Shown here piece by piece: positions 54,716-64,000 of a DNA stretch of 64,000 bases. Location: the NCBI GenBank assembly GCA_015179125.1, contig WHVA01000088.1:1-64000 (forward strand), given 5' to 3'. Made by a program: the position numbers and the translations under genes. Under the pieces are notes generated by a model that was given only the letters and a program-made list of their open reading frames with translations, made no database searches and was not told the origin of the DNA. This DNA is from Gautieria morchelliformis (taxonomy: Eukaryota; Basidiomycota; Agaricomycetes; Gomphales; Gomphaceae). Numbering within the stretch: the stretch's first letter is position 1; every line of letters starts with the position of its first letter.

Positions 54716-57325
54716 TCACCCTCCTTTGGGCTTCACGCGCCGGCCAGCGCTACTACCATCGTCGCCTCCTTCACGACCGGTCTGAGTCAAACGCTTGCCC
54801 AGCGTTTGCAACGTGGAAGTCAAAGGAGTAAGGGTAGAACTTGGGGCCATGTTTGCCGCAAGTTGGAAGGTCTCGATGAACTTCTCGTGGATTCCTTTAA
54901 GTTCATTTTCCACCGGAACATATGCACCTGAGTGGATGGCGTGCGTCTCGCTGAAATCCTTCTCGGCAGACAGGTATGCTTCAAGGAGATCACTCCGCAG
55001 GGTGTTCAATTTGTGTCTGATCTTGGACAACTTTGACCCCTCGAGGAAGCACTTCCGGGTTATTGCATCAAATGAGAATTGAGTCGTTATGATTCTAGAC
55101 CTTGTGGAATTGTTAAGATCCTCCGGGAACATTTTGAAGAAGGCTTGCTCCTGTAAGCTCAGCCGCTCTTCTCGGTCCTCAGTGGTATGATGATCTGTTG
55201 GCGATGAGGAGCTGGAATCATCAGGTGGTAGCGTATAATAGAAAATCTGCCAAACGGCGATCCACCACAGTGACTCCAGGTCATGCAGAGGGTTGTGACG
55301 AAATTCTGTCGGCATGTCTTCGTATGAAGCGCGGGGATTGAACAAATACGCTTCTTCGGCAACCTCACAAGCCATGAAGTTGATTGTTCCCTACAGACAC
55401 TTTGATCAGGGCGAATGACAGAACAGGAATGTAGATGTACCGTTCGAACGTTATGAGCAGGAGTAACGTCGGACTCCTGCTTCATATATTCCAGGTCACT
55501 CAGCAGGCCAACATTTTCACAGACAAGTATGTTTCCTGGGCTGATATCCCTGTGTACCCAACGATATGTCGCCATCAGTTGGAGAGCTGATTGATGAAAA
55601 TGATAAGTATGACGAATCGAATGGACAGTTAGTACGCACCAATGGCGGCATCTCTCATCGCCAAGAAAAACTGGGGCAGAGTACGGATAGAGTATATCGG
55701 CTGTGCAACTTGTGCGAAAATAAGACGATAGTGTGCCTTCGGCCCATATACGCGTCGGAAGAAGGGCATAGTTGGATAGGTTATAGGTAACCCTCCGGTA
55801 CTGACAGAGACGGCTATGCCATTACTTTTATGGACTCTGAGCTTGAGCTCATCCGAGTCAGGTGGAATTTCGTGGCCCCGCTGAATAAAATCGAAGGTGT
55901 CGTCAATTTGGCCATCGATGAGGACGTTGCCGGAAAAAAGTACAGTGACGAAGTGTTTTGCAATCTTGTCTTTGTTCGTCTTATCATTGGAAGCTTGTTC
56001 TTCAAGCATTGTTCGAATGTCACCTTCCCGAACGCGGTCAGCATCAATCCATACGTCTTTAACGACGACGTGCATGTCGGTACCATCCGATTGCCGCAAT
56101 AAAGCTTTCCAGACGCGCGTACCACGTCCACGAACAGCATCGGCACCGAAGTCGGCGATGAGTTCGACTGTCTTGACATATACTACTTTTCCAGTGACTT
56201 TATCCTGAACCTGTATTTTATACTGCTCGGAACTGCCAATGGATAGGCGCTCGATAGTGGGATCCCAACCCATTTGGATTTCTGTTGCGAAGCAGAACGA
56301 GAGTGCAAAATGGATAAACTTCTCATGCTCCTACAAGGGACAGGTGCTCATTAATGGCGATGCCGTGTACCGTATGACTGCTGGCACAACTTACTTGTAT
56401 GAAGTTGAACGACTTTGTAACGTAAACCGTTGACCGACATGCAAACCATATTCTCGTCTGAGTGTTTTCGATCGTGAGCCCATAGGTGAATCTGCGACAC
56501 GGATCTTTTCGCATGATGTGAGCCATAGCGTACAGAACTTTTCGTATATTCTATATGTCATTGTCCAATGAGAAAAGTGTCGTCCTAATAGCTAGTAAGA
56601 CTCACGTCATCCCTATCACTTTCAGAGGCGCCAAGCTTATATTCGCAAGGCAATGCAATGTTGAACCAAGAGTAATTTGGCATGCGTGCCGACTTGGAGG
56701 GATGGGTTTTGGACTTTGACTCTAAATCCTTCCCAGGATCGTCGGAAGCTTTTAAACGCATGAAACAACCGTCTGGACGGATAAGGTAATCGCCAGGGTG
56801 CGCGGGAGACGTTTTGGGGTGATGTACGAGCTTAGAACTTTCCGGGTTTCCAATGCCACCGGGAATAATGACAGCGACCTCGGCTTGAAAAGCTGCAATG
56901 ATATGATCGACGAAAAGTGGCAATTTGCTGAAAACGGTATCTTCATCCTTCTTATTCGTTTCACTTATGTGCGCTGGGTCCTGCTCGAAGCAATTCGGTA
57001 TCGTCCAGGACTGTTCGCCTTCGCCCGGCGGTTCTGGAAAAACTGGTTTTATTGTACCTTCATTCAAAAGTCGTTCTTTGACCTGTGAGACGCTAACTCG
57101 AGGTACCGGCAATGGGGGCAAGATATTCTCCAAAAACCAGTCGATAGGGACCTCTGGAATTTTGTCACCAATGTCCCGTAATAGGGCGGAGCGTTTTCGT
57201 TCCAGGTGACGTTCGCTTATCGGCTCATTATGGTCCGAATGACGGTACTTCGGGCGGGCAGGTGTATTATTGATGTCAGATTGCCGACGATGGGTTGGTG
57301 GAGGGGTTTGTGGAGCTCCAGACAT
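54716..57325 (-). CDS. FunK1 fungal-type protein kinase, intact, 795 aa
   Basis: Five exons on the minus strand: 57325-56606, 56550-56395, 56330-55640, 55586-55441 and 55390-54716. All four introns are 50-64 nt with GT-AG ends, and the exons sum to 2388 nt in one frame. The N-terminal lobe shows DPCRRFTYGLTIENTQTRIWF, VWKALLRQSDGT and the probable ATP-binding Lys in HVVVKDVW. The catalytic loop is WVHRDISPGNILV and the metal-binding motif is the family variant LLSDLEYMK. The C-lobe has TINFMACEVA and NPLHDLESLWWIAVWQIFYY. FunK1 kinases are expanded in multicellular-fruiting fungi; substrates are unknown. It is related to, but distinct from, the broken copies in the palindrome. Confidence 0.93.
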
Positions 57326-57650
57326 GATGTTTAAACAAGCGAATGCACTTATCGAGATATGCAGAGACGGCGAGGTTCACATACAATCGGACTGGATAGA
57401 CCTAAAGGTTCATTATTGGAAGAAGAATGCATCGCCCTCGATCAATAGACATTGAAGACAAATTAGAGGTTATGAAATACTTACCCAGTACTCCTACAAC
57501 CGAACTGAAATATAGGGCATATGAATCGGGAGTTGGAGACGACTCGGACGTGTCAATCGTCGGACTCACAATTTTCAATGCGCGACAGAGAGAGAGATCT
57601 TATAGGGCAGACGTGTCACAACGACCGTGCGAACTATGGAACTTCTTTGC
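57326..57650. other. Shared upstream region of two divergent genes
   Basis: About 325 bp between the start of the FunK1 gene (minus) and the Abp1-like start (plus); a likely bidirectional promoter. No specific element identified. Confidence 0.45.
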
Positions 57651-59404
57651 ATGTCGCCGCTGCAAATCAATTTATCTTCGAAAGAAATTGCAACTGCCTA
57701 CCAATCTGTTCTGGATGGGAGTGATATAGATTGGATGTTGTTAACCTACGACAAGGGTTCAAATGACCTAAAAGTATGTCCTCTCGGATGGCTTTGAAGA
57801 GTCACTAATAGCACGCATGAGGTTCAAAGCCAAGGTTCCGGTGGCCTGGAAGAACTTGAAGAGATTTCAGATAGGAGGTGCATTGTCATCATCTAACCAA
57901 CCTGTTGTAGACTTGGAATTTGTTCCACGATACAGTACGCTTTTGTACGCGTAAAGATCCCAATGTACCCTGGAGGCAGCTGAAGCAAATCTCACAACCT
58001 ATATGCCCTAGACCCAGCTATCGAAATTTGTAAAAGTAAACTGGTGCGGGGATGGTGTACCAGAGGTGAAGAAGGGCCTGTTTCGCACGTTGACCAGCAG
58101 CTCCATCATTTGTATTCTAAATTCGTCCTCACAGGCATCCATTCAAGCGCAGTGGCCCGCTATCTAGAAGGGACGCATGTTGTCAACGCTAGCACCGAGG
58201 TAAATTATTTACAAAAATTATAGTGTTTCTCCTTGCCTTTTACCTGATGCGCACTCATAACCTCATTCCGATGTGTCGCCAGCGCTCATCATGAAACGCG
58301 TAAGGGACGCATCTGGTGCCAAGTATTCAGTGCACAATGAGGCCACCCGTAGTGCAGAACCTATCGCGCCTGTTGGCACGAATTATACACCAGTAGGTAA
58401 AGTCGACATGGGTGGAAAGGTGCACCAAAGGACACTTATCAGTAGTAAAGTGGTAAGTGTGTTTGGTGATGAAAGTTATCGCTTGGAAGCATTTGTGGGT
58501 TAGGGAACGTCTTACACGCCTGCCAGGGAAGAGCTGCTCACTTTTCGTCCAGCACCGGCCCCCCCTTTGGCATTCTAGTCCATTAAATCTACTACTCCAT
58601 CTTGGGATGGTGATGGTTCCCCTCCTGTTATGCCGCCCGCGCCGGCAGCTCCGTGTCCAACCCCTCCGGCTAGAGCACGGCCTCCGGTTCGTTGTCGAAG
58701 GAATACCACGTTCAGTTTTAACCTACTTTGCAGGCTATGGCCCCCGCGTCTTCTCAGTCCGCCAGGCCCACACCACCACCTTCCAAATCTGCCGAGGAGG
58801 ATCGTATTGTGCCTGTCGTGAGTATTATGATGTGCTTGCAATGTCGATATATTGAAGTTGGCCTCTCAGGAGACTGCTTATACCCCGGTGTGTTTACCGG
58901 CTCCCAAAAAGCTGGTAAATCCCTTCGATTCTCATCAACGATCGGGTGCCAGTAATGCATCTGTGGCACGAGAACCCCCTGTCAGCAGCAAGAAGTTGAC
59001 ATGGTCTGAACGCCAGGCTCTGGCAATGAAGCAGCAGGCGGAAGAAGAGGCGAGGTTCGAGGCCGCCAGTGTAACAACTGCGACCGCAGTCGACGTCAAT
59101 CGCGTGGGTTCTGTCGCTGCTGCTGCTGCAGACAGGCAGGCTTGCCAAAGAGGAGGACAAGCCGTGGAGTGACGAAGAAAAGGATGTAGTAGTTCAATAT
59201 GCCGCCACAGCAGCACCGCCGTCACGCCACCACCACCACCTCCGCCGCCGCCGCCGCCCGTTGCTGCAGACCCAGACCCAGACCAGACCCAGAGGTGCCG
59301 CCTTTGCCTCCGCCGCCGCCGCCTCCTCCCGTACGTTCATTGCTTCATCCTATTAGAGGTTACTCATACCCTTACCCCACTCTTTCGCAGCCTATGGCAA
59401 CATA
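57651..59404 (+). pseudogene. Abp1/drebrin-like actin-binding protein, damaged
   Basis: It starts MSPLQINLSSKEIATAY, followed by DGSDIDWMLLTYDKGSND, an intron from 57774, and GLEELEEISD; the ADF-H domain goes on with IQYAFVRVK (near 57935), KFVKVNWCGDGVPEVKKGLF (about 58023-58085), SSAVARYLEGTHVVN and IMKRVRDASGAKYSV. The middle has YTPVGKVDMGG; the later part has ETAYTPV-LPAPKKLVNPF, SKKLTWSERQALAMKQQAEEE and a poly-Pro tract. This is the layout of Abp1, which binds F-actin through ADF-H. A frameshift lies at VRVK (one A too few), and the expected SH3 domain is replaced by Brr2 sequence at about 59430. Confidence 0.75.
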
Positions 59405-59429
59405 GCCTCCAGAGGAGCTGACTGCTACT

Positions 59430-60270
59430 GACCAGCTAACATCGTGTGCACGGCTACTCTCGCGTGGGGAGGGAACCTCCCTGTGCACACAGTCGTCATC
59501 AAAGGAACGCAGATTTACAACCCTGAGAAGGGTCGATGGGTCAAGCTTTCATCTCAAGATGTTCTGCAGATGTTGGGGCGGGCCGGACGACCTCAGTTCG
59601 ATACATACGGCGAAGGGATAATTATCACAAACCATTCGGAATTACACTATTACCTCAGCTTGCTCAATCAATTGAATCTCAATTCGTGTCCCAGCTTGCC
59701 GACAACCTAAATGCTGAGCTTGTTCTAAGGATGATTCGCAATCAGGACGAGGCCGTGCAATGGTTGGGGTACACATATCTGTTCGCGCTTCTTGAGCGCA
59801 CGCGTCATCTAGCGATCAGTTACATCCGCATGTTACGTTCGCCTGCCTTGTACGGTGTCACCGTTGATTATCAAGATGATGGCCCATTGTTAGTGCAGAA
59901 ACGCGCTGATATCGCACATTCTGCAGCCGTTCTCTCCGAGAAATGCAATCTTCTCAAGTACGAACGTCATTCGGGCAAATTCCAGTCTACGGAACTTGGT
60001 CGAATTGCTTCACATTATTATGTCACCTACAATTCGATGTCTACGTACAATCAGCATCTGCCCACCATGTGGACCCTCGAATTAATCAGCGTATTTGCAC
60101 TGTCGAGCGAGTTCAAGCTCATACCTGTGCGACAAGATGTATGTTCCATGAACATACTTTTTCTCTTCAGAGGCCTAATTTGACACGGATTCGATAGGAA
60201 AAGGTCGAGTTTGGCAAGTTGCTAGAGAAAGTCCCCATCCCTGTTGAAGAGTCAGTGGAGAGAGAGAGAG
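59430..60270 (+). pseudogene. Brr2 (U5 snRNP helicase) fragment
   Basis: The frames 59444-59710 and 59536-60183 encode [93 protein letters not shown] and LGRIASHYYVTYNSMSTYNQ, which match the motif V-VI, winged-helix and ratchet region of the spliceosomal helicase Brr2. One frameshift lies near 59690, and a short intron seems to follow LIPVRQ (60140-60198). It ends in a GA repeat after VPIPVEESVE. The ATP-binding half is absent, so it cannot be functional as a helicase. Confidence 0.85.
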
Positions 60271-60278
60271 AGAGATAG
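60255..60278 (+). repeat. (GA)n microsatellite
   Basis: About ten GA units directly at the end of the Brr2 homology. Confidence 0.85.
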
Positions 60279-60334
60279 TCAATTATAGTGCTCGAAGCGC
60301 CGGGCGCTTATGGTGCACTTTACTACTATATGAG

Positions 60335-61270
60335 TAGTGATGGGCACGGCCCGGCTCGGCCCCAAAGCCCGGGCTTGGGCACGGCTTGCTCGGGCTCGGG
60401 CTTGCCAAATCCTGAGCCAGGCCCTTAACAGCCGGCCTGGCTCGGCTCGGGCTAAGCCCGGCTTGGGCCGCGGCCTGTTGGTGGGGAACTAGTAGATATG
60501 TATCGCACCTGTACCAACATGCGCACCCACATCGCCACCGCCCGCAGCGGTCGCGGCCGCCTCCCCTACACCAGCCGGCCCACCCCATGCACCCGCAGCC
60601 CCCATACGCACGTACGCAGCTGCATGTGCGCGCACACGCCCACCCATGCCCACCCGCACACACACCCGCACACACCCGCACACGCACACTGAGGAGCAAG
60701 GCTGCTCTCGCGCTCCTCGCGTGTACCTGCACATGCCACGTGACGTGCGTCAGCCGTGCCATAAGCCACGCGCGGTATTCAACCCTGCGCTGCAGGGCCA
60801 GGGGTGGGCGGCGCGGCCGCGCGGGGGTGCAGGAGGCAGCGAGAAGGGCTCGGTGGGTCCAGGTGTGAAGGAGAAGGAGGGGCTGGAGATGGGGCGGGGC
60901 TCTCGAGGCCCTGGTAGGGGCGATGGTGGGCGGAAGGAAAAGGTGAAGAGCCGGGCGGCGGCGGCGGCGGAAAAAGAGATCCTTTATGTAAGGCCACAAT
61001 AACTACAATAGATGACATTCCATGACTAAAATCCTAAACTGGCAGTTCTAAGCCAGCTTACCGTAAGTAGAAGTATCCTTTCTGGCCACCGAAGATCCTA
61101 TGGTTCGGGCGCCTATGAGGCCGCGGCTTCCGGGCTCGGCTCGGGCTTGTCAAAACCTGAGCCAGGCCCGGAAGCCCGGCGCACCAACGGCTTGGGCCTG
61201 GCCTGGCTCGGGTTTTTGGCGGCTCGGCTCGGGCTAAGCCGCGGCCTGGGCCGGGCCGTGCCCATCACTA
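60335..61270. mobile_element. hAT MITE with perfect target duplication
   Basis: The 936-bp element starts TAGTGATGGGCACGGCCCGG and ends with its inverted copy. It is flanked by the perfect 8-bp duplication tatatgag (60327-60334, 61271-61278). Subterminal regions are GC-rich and full of gggctcgggctaagccc-like palindromes; the centre has a cacaccc-rich stretch. Long ORFs inside (for example 60283-60999) come from biased composition; no transposase is present. Confidence 0.93.
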
Positions 61271-61278
61271 TATATGAG

Positions 61279-61847
61279 ACATAGGTATCTAGCGTAATAT
61301 CAAAGGGAGGCTGCGACAGTTGGATTGCATGATAGAGTGTTAACAACTGGATTTGTGAGAATAGGGAAAAATCGAGACCCGTTATTAGCCGTGACGAGCC
61401 AGCGAATTGCCGGAACGACACGGACATGTCTCACATCCAGTCCAGAGCGGGTGGGTCCGAGTTAGTAGCACGAAGGGTGGTCAGGTCAGTGTGTTTTGCG
61501 TAGGTATCATGCATCAAGGGTGAAGTGGCAGCGTTCAGATTGCAGTGAGTAGTGTAGATCCTGTTGTAGGCCTGACTAGGCCTCGTAGAGAGGACCTGCC
61601 TCAGCGAGTTTGAGTGCATGGCGGCCCAGGGCAGCTTTGTGCTCTGGGCATTCGTTACTGACTGCAGCGTGGGCACCTGAGCAGACAGCACATCTCGGTG
61701 TGACGTGCTGACATGGTACGGGTCTGCCGCATTTTTCCTCATTGGGACACGGGCACTCGCGTGTTGTATGTTTGCCCGAGCAGTGTCCACAAACGGTTGT
61801 CCTCTTGCAGAGCCGTGCAAAGTGCCCATAGCGATGACAGTTGTAGC
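61279..61847 (-). pseudogene. LINE ORF1 (gag-like) zinc-knuckle protein, interrupted
   Basis: The minus-strand ORFs 61431-61857 include YNCHRYGHFARLCKR, VCGHCSGKHTTREC and CAVCSGAHAAVSNECPEHK, three zinc knuckles as in ORF1 of Tad1/I-type LINEs, where the protein binds the element RNA. The upstream end is cut at 61847 by a copia LTR, exactly within the first Cys codon of the first knuckle. The tail (MSVSFRQFAGSSRL, 61279-61427) is cut again by the hAT element at 61278. Confidence 0.82.
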
Positions 61848-62068
61848 TGTAGAACAAAGGAGATATAATAAACTGATATTCTACGATCTGTACAAGATCG
61901 TCTGCCCTTATATACTAATTATGATGTTTCTATATTACCAATCTCTTCGAGCTGCTGTGCCGATGCGGTGCCGGTGCACCAGCAACCCGGGGTCGAGAGC
62001 GATCTCGAACCTCTGGCTAAGTGCGTGCCGGTCCTGCCTCGGCGGTGTCATCGTCCCGATTACTAACA
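61848..62068 (-). mobile_element. Copia 3' LTR
   Basis: 221 bp; starts TGTTAGTAATCGG on the minus strand after the tract gctgagggggag (62069-62080) and ends TTGTTCTACA next to LINE ORF1. The presumed 5-bp target is gtagc (61843-61847); the other copy is outside the window. Confidence 0.85.
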
Positions 62069-64000
62069 CTCCCCCTCAGCGAGAAGTCCCTTCGACAAAA
62101 TCCTAATTTCCCTAATAGATACCTATGTTGGTGCATGTCTAGTCCCTTTGTAAATATGTCCGCTACGTTCTCCTTCGTTGGTACGTATGTAAGTGATGCC
62201 TCGTGAGAGGCCACTTTCTCACGGATAAAATGATATGCGACATTGATATGTTTGGTACGCGCATGATACGTTGCGTCATGCGATAGTGTAATGGCGCCTA
62301 GATTGTCTGATCGAAGTGACGTGGGCTGGGTTTGATCGATTCCAAGTTCCTCGATGAAACGCCTCAGCCAGATTAATTGCTTGGCGCCCTCGGTAAGTGC
62401 CATGTATTCGGCCTCCGTGGTAGATAGTGCGATCGTTCGCTGCTTCTTCGAACTCCATGCAATGGTTCCTCCTCCTAGTATAGCTACGTAGCCACTAATA
62501 GATAGTGCGTCGTTTCTATTAGCATAATCCGAGTCGACAAATATTTCGAGGTCGAGACCAGCGTCTCGTCGGAATGTTATGCCGTCGTCACGTGACCCCT
62601 TGAGGTACCTGAGCGCGTGTTTGATCGCCGTCCAGTGCTCGGGTCCGTAAGTAGTAGTGAATTGGCTCAGATGTTGTACGGTAAAAGCCAAATCAGGTCG
62701 CGTGCTGAGTGCCGCGTACATTAGTGATCCGATCGCTTTAGCATAGGGTACTTCGGCAGTTGGACCTGTTGAGTCCATGGGTGTCGTGAGTTTGATCATT
62801 TTATGCAGAGGTGTAGATACGGAATGTGCCGTAGCCATGTTGAATCGATCGAGTATGATGTCGATGTAATGTCCTTGAGACATGATCAGTGTCCCCTCAT
62901 TCCTATTCCTTTCAACTCTAATTCCCAATATTTTCTTCATTTCTCCTAAATCTGTTAAGGGGAATTTTCCATGAAGCTCCCCCTTGAGCTTAATCATCCC
63001 TCCCTTGGAGTCAGCAAATAGTCCGAAGTCGTCCACATATACTGATATGACTTCGATTGAATCCTTATCTTGTCTGATGTAGACGCATTCATCGGCTGTA
63101 CTTCGATGGAAGCTGAGATCGAGTAGTAATTTGCGTAAGCGCTGATGCCAAGCTCGTCCCGATTGTTTGAGTCCGTAGAGCGCTCTGTATATTCTTAGAA
63201 CGCGTCCAGATCCATCATCAAAGCCGTCGGGCTGGCACATGTAGATCTCCTCATCTATGGTTGAATTGAGGTAGGCGCCTTTGACATCCATCATTTCGAT
63301 TTCCCAATCGAGTGTGTTTGCGATCACTAATAGAACACGTAGTGAATCGAATTTGACCACGGGTGAGGTTATCTCGTAGTAATCCATCCCTGGCCTCTGT
63401 GTGAATCCTTGAGCCACAACCCTTGCTTTAGCCTTATCGAATTGTCCATCCGGTTGCGTTTTGACAGCGTATACCCATCGGCAACCGATAGCTACTCGTC
63501 CGGGTGGTAGTTCTGTTAATTCCCATGTTCCTAATGTCTTGTGTTGATCCATCTCAATTTCCATCGCTTTCTCCCAGATCGGCGCATCATCACGTGATAC
63601 CGCCGCTCTGTAATTCTCAGGTTCAGTGACGATTTCTCTCGTTATGTAAACCTGCTCGGTGCGTCCTGAATTATTCAGTTTCCGGTAATCCGGTCTTTGA
63701 GTGATACGCGCGCTCTGTCGGATCTCTGGAGCTGGCGCTTGTTCAGGTGGATCAGGGACGGGCGTTGTCTGGGGTGATGACGTCTGTGGGGTAGATGTGA
63801 TCGGGTCCGGCACATGCTCGCGCGGTGAGTGCTCCCCCTCGAGCGGTGCCGTGTCGTCATCGTCGTTATCTGGGATATGGTAGAGTCGGTTGTCATATTC
63901 GTCAAATGTAATGTTTCTAGAAATTTGAACATGTTTTGAGGCTTTATTGTAATACCTCCAGGCTTTTGCATGTTCTGCTACTCCGACGAATATATGTTCT
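62017..64000 (-). CDS. Copia pol: integrase end, RT and RNase H (partial)
   Basis: The minus-strand ORF of 598 residues continues beyond the window through another frame (63675-64000, with FVGVAEHAKAWRYYNKASKH-like integrase C-terminal sequence). RT has VAIGCRWVYAVKTQPDGQFD, AQGFTQRPGMDYYEITSPVV, LYGLKQSGRAWHQRL and an intact SVYVDDFGLFADSK; RNase H has EIFVDSDYANRNDALSISGY and STTEAEYMALTEGAKQL. It is the closest relative in this window of the defective copia copies and shows what they lost. A frameshift near 63680-63810 separates it from the integrase end, unless it is a base-calling error. Confidence 0.9.
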   Translation of the reverse strand, partial: EHIFVGVAEHAKAWRYYNKASKHVQISRNITFDEYDNRLYHIPDNDDDDTAPLEGEHSPREHVPDPITSTPQTSSPQTTPVPDPPEQAPAPEIRQSARITQRPDYRKLNNSGRTEQVYITREIVTEPENYRAAVSRDDAPIWEKAMEIEMDQHKTLGTWELTELPPGRVAIGCRWVYAVKTQPDGQFDKAKARVVAQGFTQRPGMDYYEITSPVVKFDSLRVLLVIANTLDWEIEMMDVKGAYLNSTIDEEIYMCQPDGFDDGSGRVLRIYRALYGLKQSGRAWHQRLRKLLLDLSFHRSTADECVYIRQDKDSIEVISVYVDDFGLFADSKGGMIKLKGELHGKFPLTDLGEMKKILGIRVERNRNEGTLIMSQGHYIDIILDRFNMATAHSVSTPLHKMIKLTTPMDSTGPTAEVPYAKAIGSLMYAALSTRPDLAFTVQHLSQFTTTYGPEHWTAIKHALRYLKGSRDDGITFRRDAGLDLEIFVDSDYANRNDALSISGYVAILGGGTIAWSSKKQRTIALSTTEAEYMALTEGAKQLIWLRRFIEELGIDQTQPTSLRSDNLGAITLSHDATYHARTKHINVAYHFIREKVASHEASLTYVPTKENVADIFTKGLDMHQHRYLLGKLGFCRRDFSLRGSVSNRDDDTAEAGPART

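Noticed and set aside
60283..60999. Long Arg/Cys/Ala-rich ORFs on both strands
   Set aside because: They follow from extreme GC bias and cacaccc repeats inside the hAT MITE; all frames are open and no domain is seen.

Overview
This window looks like transposon-saturated DNA from a basidiomycete fungus, most probably an Agaricomycete. The evidence is an intron-rich fungal-type protein kinase (FunK1) gene with the family HRD-I-S-P-G-N loop, F-box proteins of the mushroom type, a Crypton-like tyrosine recombinase of a family common in mushrooms, Tad1-like LINEs with RNase H and a C-terminal zinc knuckle, introns of about 50-65 nt, and copia elements with the GGTTATGGGCCCC primer site. No bacterial-style operons, rRNA genes, tRNA genes or CRISPR arrays were seen.

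Layout. (1) Positions 1-23255 form a very large inverted repeat. Two arms of about 5.3 kb (1-5366 and 17930-23255) carry the same series in mirror order: defective copia, an Ala/Pro or His/Pro low-complexity ORF, a five-exon DDE transposase gene and a FunK1 kinase. The 12.6-kb loop holds a Ty3/gypsy element with chromodomain (minus strand, LTR 5367-6799), a truncated LTR in the opposite orientation (13050-14034), a truncated LINE (14035-16560) and the 5' half of the right-arm FunK1. (2) Positions 23064-25484 hold a defective copia copy. (3) Positions 25548-32694 are a Helitron remnant on the minus strand. Its helicase ORF is split by a LINE with a perfect 9-bp target duplication, and its empty site survives at 39769/39770. 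(4) Positions 33011-39457 lie between two outward-facing Helitron 3' ends and hold a nested stack: hAT MITE (33951-39008), then copia (34121-38851), then a gypsy solo LTR (36038-37513). (5) Positions 39884-42496 carry a small multi-exon gene and an intact F-box gene. (6) Positions 42716-47626 are a complete copia element with a 1404-aa ORF and LTRs that differ at one base, inserted in a 70-bp minisatellite. (7) Positions 48253-60270 carry a Crypton-like recombinase pseudogene, ankyrin fragments, an F-box-type gene, an intact five-exon FunK1 (54716-57325), and an Abp1-like gene fused to a fragment of the spliceosomal helicase Brr2. (8) Positions 60335-64000 carry a hAT MITE with a perfect 8-bp target duplication, then a LINE ORF1 interrupted by another copia that runs off the window.

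The order of events can partly be read from the nesting. The points most worth a second look are the gypsy LTR, which has a string of seven hairpins downstream of its TATA box and 12-15 TCA-N-GTGA boxes upstream of it; an intact 361-aa ORF of unknown function in the env position of the same gypsy; a copia lineage whose copies share the same disabling lesions but have different LTRs; and the palindrome itself, whose outer arms are nearly identical while the inner FunK1 parts have diverged. Many frameshifts fall in homopolymer runs, so some breaks may be sequencing errors rather than decay.
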